NCBI GenBank assembly: GCA_002938075.1
Contig: PTLK01000049.1
Location: 1-10,387, forward strand
DNA length: 10,387 nt
DNA from: Alphaproteobacteria bacterium MarineAlpha3_Bin3
GTDB lineage: Bacteria; Pseudomonadota; Alphaproteobacteria; Rhodospirillales; Casp-alpha2
Direction: 5' to 3'
Shown here: piece by piece, positions 6,857 to 10,387 of the stretch
How the letters are laid out: the number at the start of each line of letters is the position of its first letter
Position numbering within the stretch: the first letter of the stretch is position 1
Made by a program: the position numbers and the translations under genes
Notes under the pieces: model-generated
Told to the model about the DNA's origin: nothing
Databases searched by the model: none
The model's input: the letters and a program-made list of their open reading frames with translations, nothing else

Positions 6857-8070
6857 TTCTTAATCGTAACGAGTTGCGTCACTTGTTTAAGCGGCTGGAA
6901 AGTTTGGAGTCTTCCGACCGGGCCGACCGGGGCGGCGCGGGAAACGGCCATACGCGTCAGGTCGCCGCCGAATTCATTCTGGAAAAACAACAACCGTTGC
7001 TCGGCCTCCAGCGTCACGCCGTTGGCGACCAGCCGCCCGCCCGGGGACAAGGCGTCCCAACAGGCTTCCAGCAACCCCGGCACCGACACCCCGCCGCCGA
7101 CGAACACCGCGTCGGGAACCGTTTCGATTCCGGAAAGAATGCCCGGCGCCTCGCCTTCGACAATTTTCAGCTCCGGCACACCAAGATTGGCGGCGTTTCG
7201 GGCGATGACGGCGGCACGCTTGGGGTCGCGCTCGACGGCGAAGGCCTTCGCCGACGGCTCGGCCCGCAGCCATTCGATGGCGACGGCACCCGACCCGGCG
7301 CCGACGTCCCACAGCGTCTGGCCCGGCAGCGGCATCAGCCGGGCGAGGGTGGCCGCTCGGACCTCGCGCTTGGTGATCAGGCCGTCGTGTTCAAAGGCGT
7401 CATCGGGCAGTCCCGGCACCCTGGACAGGACATCCGCGCCGTCGCCGGCGACGCACTCGACGGCGATGGTGTTGAGGTCGGGAACCGTTTCGCCGGTCCA
7501 TTTTTTCGCCGTGCCTTCGGTCCGGGTTTCGTCGTCGCCGCCCAGGTTCCCGAGCACCGTTATCCGGCTCGGCCCAAAACCCCGGGCCGTCAACAGACCG
7601 GCCAATTTTTCCGGCGTTTCCCCGTCCCAGCTCAGGACCAGCAGCCTTCGTCCCGGCGTCAGATACAGGGTCACCGCTTCCAGCGCCCGGCCATGGACGG
7701 TCAGGCATTTGACGTCGGCCAGCGGCCAGCCCAGATCGGCGGCGACGAGGCTGAAGGCGCCGGGAGCCGGGATCACGTTAACCTGATCAGCCCCGAAGCG
7801 GCGGACGATGTTGGCGCCGACGCCGTAATGCAGGGGATCACCCGAGGCCAGCACCACCACCCGGCGGTCCTTCATTTTTTCAATCTTGTCGAAGGCGGCG
7901 TCGAAATCGCCGTCCCAGTCGATGCGCTGCTCGCCGCCCAGGGGAACCTTCGACAGGTGCCGCTCGCCGCCGACCAGTACTTCGGCTTCGTCGATCAGCC
8001 CGCGGGCCTTGGGGGTCAACCCGTCGAGGCCGTCCTCGCCGATGCCGACGACAGTGATCCGGGCGCTCAT
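6853..8070 (-). CDS. cobL: Precorrin-6B C5,15-methyltransferase (decarboxylating) CobL, CbiE-CbiT fusion
   Basis: A 405-residue protein joining CbiE and CbiT. CobL methylates C5 and C15 and removes the acetate carboxyl at C12, converting precorrin-6B to precorrin-8. The CbiE part (about 1-205) has RITVVGIGEDGLDGLTPKAR (4-23), VLASGDPLHYGVGAN (73-87) and VIPAPGAFSLVAADLGWP (99-116). The CbiT part (about 225-405) starts with HDGLITKREVRA (228-239). It has the SAM motif LWDVGAGSGAVAIEW (253-267), an acidic residue after motif II (AVERDPKRA, 278-286) and AVFVGGGV (321-328). The true start is ATG 8070, overlapping the cobH stop as ATGA. An open frame continues upstream to 8334, but that part is arginine-rich and is only the shadow of cobH. 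The stop overlaps cobI. Confidence 0.96.
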   Translation of the reverse strand: MSARITVVGIGEDGLDGLTPKARGLIDEAEVLVGGERHLSKVPLGGEQRIDWDGDFDAAFDKIEKMKDRRVVVLASGDPLHYGVGANIVRRFGADQVNVIPAPGAFSLVAADLGWPLADVKCLTVHGRALEAVTLYLTPGRRLLVLSWDGETPEKLAGLLTARGFGPSRITVLGNLGGDDETRTEGTAKKWTGETVPDLNTIAVECVAGDGADVLSRVPGLPDDAFEHDGLITKREVRAATLARLMPLPGQTLWDVGAGSGAVAIEWLRAEPSAKAFAVERDPKRAAVIARNAANLGVPELKIVEGEAPGILSGIETVPDAVFVGGGVSVPGLLEACWDALSPGGRLVANGVTLEAEQRLLFFQNEFGGDLTRMAVSRAAPVGPVGRLQTFQPLKQVTQLVTIKK

Positions 8071-8696
8071 TCGCTTTCGCCCATAGCATTGACGCAGGCG
8101 GCGGCCAGGGCGCTGCCGCCCCACCGCCCCTTGAGGGTGACGAAGGGGATGGCTTTGGCGGCGGCAAAGTCGATCAGCGCTTCTTTGGATTCCGCCGCGC
8201 CGACGAAGCCGACGGGAAAGGCGGCGATCATCGCCGGCGGGGCCACGCCGTCGCCGATGATTTCCAGAAGCCGGAACAGCGCCGTCGGTGCGTTGCCGAT
8301 GGCGACCACGGAACCCTCGAGGCCTTCGCGCCACAGGTCCACCGCCGCCGCCGAACGGGTGGTGCCTTGTTCGGCGGCGCGTTCCTTGACGCCGGCGTCA
8401 TGAAGCATGCAAAGCACCGGGTTGTCGGCCGGAAGCCGGGCCCGGATGATGCCGTGACGGACCATTTCCACGTCGGTCAAAATCGCCGCGCCTTCGCCCA
8501 AGGCCGCGCGGCCAACCTTGAGCGCGCCGGGGCCGAAGACAAGGTTACGGACGATATCGGGCATGCCACAGGCGTGGACCAGGCGCACCGTTAATGCCGC
8601 CTCATCAGCCGACAAACCGGAGACGTCGGTTTCCGCCCTTACGGTTTCAAACGACCGTTTATGGATTTCCGCCGGGTCGCGAATGTAATCGAACAT
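8067..8696 (-). CDS. cobH: Precorrin-8X methylmutase CobH/CbiC
   Basis: This enzyme moves the C11 methyl group to C12, turning (cobalt-)precorrin-8 into (hydrogeno)cobyrinic acid without a cofactor. The 209-residue product fits the family. It begins with FDYIRDPAEIHKRSFETVR (2-20). The catalytic histidine is His41 in RLVHACGMPDI, matching the known active-site His of CobH. Further conserved blocks are ILTDVEMVRHGI (about 72-83), TTRSAAAVDLW, AIGNAPTALFRLLE and the C-terminal FPVGFVGAAESKEAL. The start is supported by AGGG at 8709-8706, 9 bases before the ATG. That site overlaps the TAG stop of cbiX, leaving an 11-base gap. This is the only junction in the six-gene operon without a 4-bp overlap. 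Confidence 0.97.
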   Translation of the reverse strand: MFDYIRDPAEIHKRSFETVRAETDVSGLSADEAALTVRLVHACGMPDIVRNLVFGPGALKVGRAALGEGAAILTDVEMVRHGIIRARLPADNPVLCMLHDAGVKERAAEQGTTRSAAAVDLWREGLEGSVVAIGNAPTALFRLLEIIGDGVAPPAMIAAFPVGFVGAAESKEALIDFAAAKAIPFVTLKGRWGGSALAAACVNAMGESE

Positions 8697-8707
8697 CGTA
8701 TAACGCC

Positions 8708-9658
8708 CTATTCGGCCCCGTCATGGCCATCACCGTGATGGTGCCCGTGGTCATGGGCGTGGTCATGCGCCCCTGGGCCATCGGTGCCGACGCCCCGGAC
8801 GTGGTGATGGTGGCCGACCTGAGGCGCGCCCTTGTCGCCTTCGTAGCCGATGATCTGTTCGCGGTACTTGCACAGCTGGCAGTTCATGTTGTTGTCGCCG
8901 GTGAGCGCCTCGTTGACCCGCTCGACGAAGGTGTCGATCAATAGTTCGTGGTCGTTCAGGTAGGATGCCTTGACGAATTCGATGCTGGGGTTTTCCGCCG
9001 CCGCCTCGTCGGCCCAGTCATAGATGCGCCGCACCAGAATGCCGGTGAACAGGAAATAAGGGAAAACGATGATCCGCCGGTATCCCAGCTTGACCGCCTG
9101 GGCGAGTCCGGCATCGACCAGCGGCGAGGCGACGCCCGAGTAGCTAACCTCGGCCCAACCGAAGCCCATGCCTTCCCACAGCATGCGGGCGATCTTGGAG
9201 ACGTTGGAATTGGCGTCCGGGTCGTTGGTGCCGCGGCCGACCACCATCAGCAGCGTATCTTGGCGCGAAACGTCGGGGGCGGCGTCCCTTTCCGCCGCCT
9301 CGATGCGTTGCTTGGCGGCCTCCAGCAGTTTCAGATCGATGGCCAGTTCGCGGGCGAAGATCATCTCGATATCGGGGTTCTCGGCGCCGAAGTTGTTGAC
9401 CTCCGACGGCAGGTCGTTCTTAACGTGGCCGGCGGCGAACAGCATCCCCGGCACGCAGACGATCCGCTCCGCGCCCCGGTCTTTCAGCTTGTCCAGCCCG
9501 GTGCGGATGACCGGGGTGGCGAATTCCAGGAACCCGCTTTCGACGTCGAAATCCGGCAGCCTTTTCGAAAGGTGCCCGGCCAACTGGTTGAATTCTTCGA
9601 TGGCGGCGTCGTCGCGGCTGCCGTGGCCGCAGATCATGACGGCGGTCTTCTCTGTCAT
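8708..9658 (-). CDS. cbiX: Sirohydrochlorin cobaltochelatase CbiX (long form) with MxCxxC motif and His-rich tail
   Basis: CbiX inserts Co2+ into sirohydrochlorin, the step that commits to the cobalt-early route. The 316-residue form has two tandem chelatase-like halves. The N-terminal half carries the catalytic histidines His12 (CGHGSRDD) and His78 (FAAGHVKNDLP). The second half begins at DTLLMVVGRGTNDPDANSN and includes VFPYFLFTGILVRRI. After the fold comes MNCQLCKYR (from residue 258; Cys260 and Cys263). This matches the MxCxxC motif known in long CbiX proteins to hold an Fe-S centre. A tail with 12 histidines in the last 34 residues (HHHH at 283-286, then HDHAHDHGHHH) probably binds or stores cobalt. 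The start at 9658 has AAGGA (9672-9668) 9 bases upstream; the reading to 9706 needs a TTG and lacks this. It is the first gene of the operon. Confidence 0.96.
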   Translation of the reverse strand: MTEKTAVMICGHGSRDDAAIEEFNQLAGHLSKRLPDFDVESGFLEFATPVIRTGLDKLKDRGAERIVCVPGMLFAAGHVKNDLPSEVNNFGAENPDIEMIFARELAIDLKLLEAAKQRIEAAERDAAPDVSRQDTLLMVVGRGTNDPDANSNVSKIARMLWEGMGFGWAEVSYSGVASPLVDAGLAQAVKLGYRRIIVFPYFLFTGILVRRIYDWADEAAAENPSIEFVKASYLNDHELLIDTFVERVNEALTGDNNMNCQLCKYREQIIGYEGDKGAPQVGHHHHVRGVGTDGPGAHDHAHDHGHHHGDGHDGAE

Positions 9659-9667
9659 TACGCTTGG

Positions 9668-9672
9668 TCCTT
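9668..9672 (-). promoter_or_regulatory. Ribosome binding site deciding the cbiX start
   Basis: The minus strand reads AAGGA, 9 bases before the ATG at 9658-9656. It favours the 316-residue start over the longer in-frame reading beginning at the TTG at 9706. Confidence 0.65.
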
Positions 9673-9706
9673 GCCTTCGAGCGTTGTCAAACAGGGGGCG
9701 CTTCAA

Positions 9707-9721
9707 GGCCCGTGCCGGGCC
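9707..9721 (-). other. Perfect 6-bp hairpin in the cbiX leader
   Basis: GGCCCG and CGGGCC pair around a 3-base loop, in the predicted untranslated leader about 50 bases before the cbiX start. There is no following T-run, so it is not a standard terminator. It could affect leader folding, mRNA stability or attenuation, but no role is shown. Confidence 0.4.
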
Positions 9722-9760
9722 CGCCTGGTCATTGCCTCCGGGCGGCGTTCCGACCGGACG

Positions 9761-9787
9761 ACTATACAGAATTCGCCCGGGTGTAAA
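9761..9787 (-). promoter_or_regulatory. Candidate sigma-70 promoter for the cbiX operon
   Basis: On the minus strand TTTACA (9787-9782) is followed after 15 bases by TATAGT (9766-9761). Each hexamer matches the consensus at five of six positions. The spacer is short, which weakens the call. Transcription would start near 9754 and give a leader of about 95 bases before cbiX. Confidence 0.4.
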
Positions 9788-9832
9788 AGCGCGCCATTTT
9801 CATTGACGCGGAGCGACCGTCCCGACCATTGT

Positions 9833-9846
9833 TCAACCCATGTTGA
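9833..9846 (+). promoter_or_regulatory. Small inverted repeat over the cbiB start codon
   Basis: TCAAC (9833-9837) and GTTGA (9842-9846) pair around CCAT, placing the ATG at 9840 in and beside the loop. A TTGACG at 9803-9808 and a weak CATTGT at 9827-9832 would put a transcript start almost at the ATG. The hairpin and the leaderless idea are both weak and may be chance. Confidence 0.2.
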
Positions 9847-10387
9847 CGTTCGGCATGACCGACGGCGGCGGCGGGTTCGACCCGCTGGTGCTGCTGTTGT
9901 TGGCGCTTGTCGTCGAGGCCTATGTCGGCGAAGCGAAGACCTTTTTCAAGGCCGTTCCCCATCCGGTCCGGGTCATCGGCACCCTTATCGGTTTCTTCGA
10001 CCGTAAGCTCAACCGCGAAAGCCGAAGCCCCGCCGACCGCGCCGTCAGGGGGGCGTTGGTGGTGGTCTTCGTCGCCGGCCTGGCCTTCGCCGTCGGCTGG
10101 GCGGTGGCGTGGCTGAGCCTCAACCACCCGTGGGGTTGGATCATCGAGTTTCTGGGGCTCATCGCCCTGTTGGCGGGGCGCGGGCTTTACGATTATGTGC
10201 GCGCCGTTGCCACGGCGCTTAAACGTGGCGTAGAGCCGGGCCGCGACGCCGTCCGTCAAATCGTCGGCCGCGACCCGGCCAACCTGGACGGCCCCGGCGT
10301 CGCCCGGGCGGCGCTGGAATCGCTGGCGGAGAATTTCTCCGACGGCGTCGTCGCACCGGTGTTCTGGTACGTTCTGTTCGGGTTTCC
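9840..10387 (+). CDS. cbiB: Adenosylcobinamide-phosphate synthase CbiB (CobD), 3' end missing
   Basis: CbiB is an inner-membrane enzyme that joins aminopropanol (phosphate) to the f side chain of adenosylcobyric acid. The 182 visible residues show HPVRVIGTLIGFFDRKLNRE (41-60), an IVGRD block (141-145) and the diagnostic ESLAENFSDGVVAPVFW (160-176). Hydrophobic segments lie at about 13-29, 71-93 and 98-112, with another starting near 170. Family members have about 310-330 residues, so over a third lies beyond the window. The N-terminal GDP found in many homologues reads GEA here (30-32). ATG 9840 is the first start codon after an in-frame TGA (9804-9806), but it has no clear ribosome site. ATG 9855 is the alternative. 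No complete frame is visible because the gene runs off the edge, but the family call is firm. Confidence 0.93.
   Translation, partial: MLTFGMTDGGGGFDPLVLLLLALVVEAYVGEAKTFFKAVPHPVRVIGTLIGFFDRKLNRESRSPADRAVRGALVVVFVAGLAFAVGWAVAWLSLNHPWGWIIEFLGLIALLAGRGLYDYVRAVATALKRGVEPGRDAVRQIVGRDPANLDGPGVARAALESLAENFSDGVVAPVFWYVLFGF

Larger units (their letters stand above)
9659..9839. promoter_or_regulatory. Divergent intergenic region between the cbiX operon and cbiB
   Basis: This 181-bp region holds no gene. It contains a probable promoter for the cbiX operon, a leader with a short perfect hairpin, and a 7-bp inverted repeat CCGGGCG (9738-9744) / CGCCCGG (9774-9780) that flanks the -10 box. I looked on both strands for the conserved B12-riboswitch core (GCCACTG-type box and the B12 box with CAGGAGACC) and found neither. 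Regulation, if any, is probably by a protein or another RNA; this is inference. Confidence 0.5.

Noticed and set aside
8071..8334. N-terminal extension of CobL reaching 8334
   Set aside because: The added 88 residues are arginine-rich and lie wholly within cobH in another frame. The CbiE fold starts right at MSARITVVGIG (ATG 8070), with an ATGA overlap.
6874..8403. A 509-codon open frame on the plus strand, opposite cobL and cobH
   Set aside because: Its product is low-complexity and rich in Arg, Gly, Pro and Gln, with no recognisable domain. The minus strand carries clear CobL and CobH motifs over the same bases. Long antisense frames are expected in GC-rich DNA.
8708..8830. CAT/GTG-rich repeats near the end of cbiX, as a possible DNA repeat array
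   Set aside because: They are the codons of the His-Asp-rich CbiX tail; unit length and spacing are irregular and follow the protein.
9685..9690. Perfect TTGACA on the minus strand just before cbiX, as a -35 box
   Set aside because: No -10-like hexamer lies at a suitable distance; 17 bases on, the sequence is CCAAGC, inside the stretch between the ribosome site and the start codon.

Overview
This window is a dense cobalamin (vitamin B12) corrin-ring biosynthesis locus. Base composition is GC-rich and the genes are packed with 4-bp start/stop overlaps. The set of protein families (CbiX with a His-rich tail, CobI, a CbiG-CobJ fusion, CobM, CbiD, CobK, CobL, CobH, CobB, CbiB) fits an alphaproteobacterium, most likely of the Rhodospirillales/Rhodospirillaceae type. 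That placement is inferred from protein style and was not tested by a search.

Layout: (1) 1-1574, minus strand: an SCO-family copper chaperone gene followed, with a GTGA overlap, by cobB (cobyrinate a,c-diamide synthase), which runs off the left edge. (2) 1575-1656: an 82-bp divergent intergenic region. (3) 1657-3514, plus strand: cbiD then cobK, overlapping by 11 bp. (4) 3511-9658, minus strand: a six-gene operon read right to left: cbiX, cobH, cobL, cobI, cbiG-cobJ, cobM. Its end meets cobK tail to tail, with the two TAG stops sharing one CTAG. (5) 9659-9839: a second divergent intergenic region of 181 bp. (6) 9840-10387, plus strand: the first 182 codons of cbiB (cobD), running off the right edge.

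Together the genes cover nearly the whole route from sirohydrochlorin to cobyrinic acid a,c-diamide. CbiX inserts cobalt, CobI methylates C20, the CobJ domain methylates C17 and contracts the ring, CobM methylates C11, the CbiG domain opens the lactone, CbiD methylates C1, CobK reduces the ring, CobL (CbiE+CbiT) methylates C5/C15 and decarboxylates, CobH moves the C11 methyl group, and CobB amidates a and c. CbiB later attaches the aminopropanol arm. CbiX, CbiG and CbiD point to the cobalt-early (oxygen-independent type) pathway, even though several genes carry Cob names by homology. Not visible here: uroporphyrinogen methyltransferase, cobyric acid synthase, adenosyltransferase and the nucleotide-loop genes.

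The main oddities are the CbiG-CobJ fusion, the SCO copper chaperone translationally coupled to cobB, the CxxC/His-rich tail of CbiX, the shared CTAG stop of the convergent operons, and the lack of a recognisable B12 riboswitch in either divergent promoter region. I found no tRNA, rRNA, CRISPR array, insertion sequence or phage gene, and no clear sign of a wholly new system. This is a compact, somewhat rearranged version of a known pathway.
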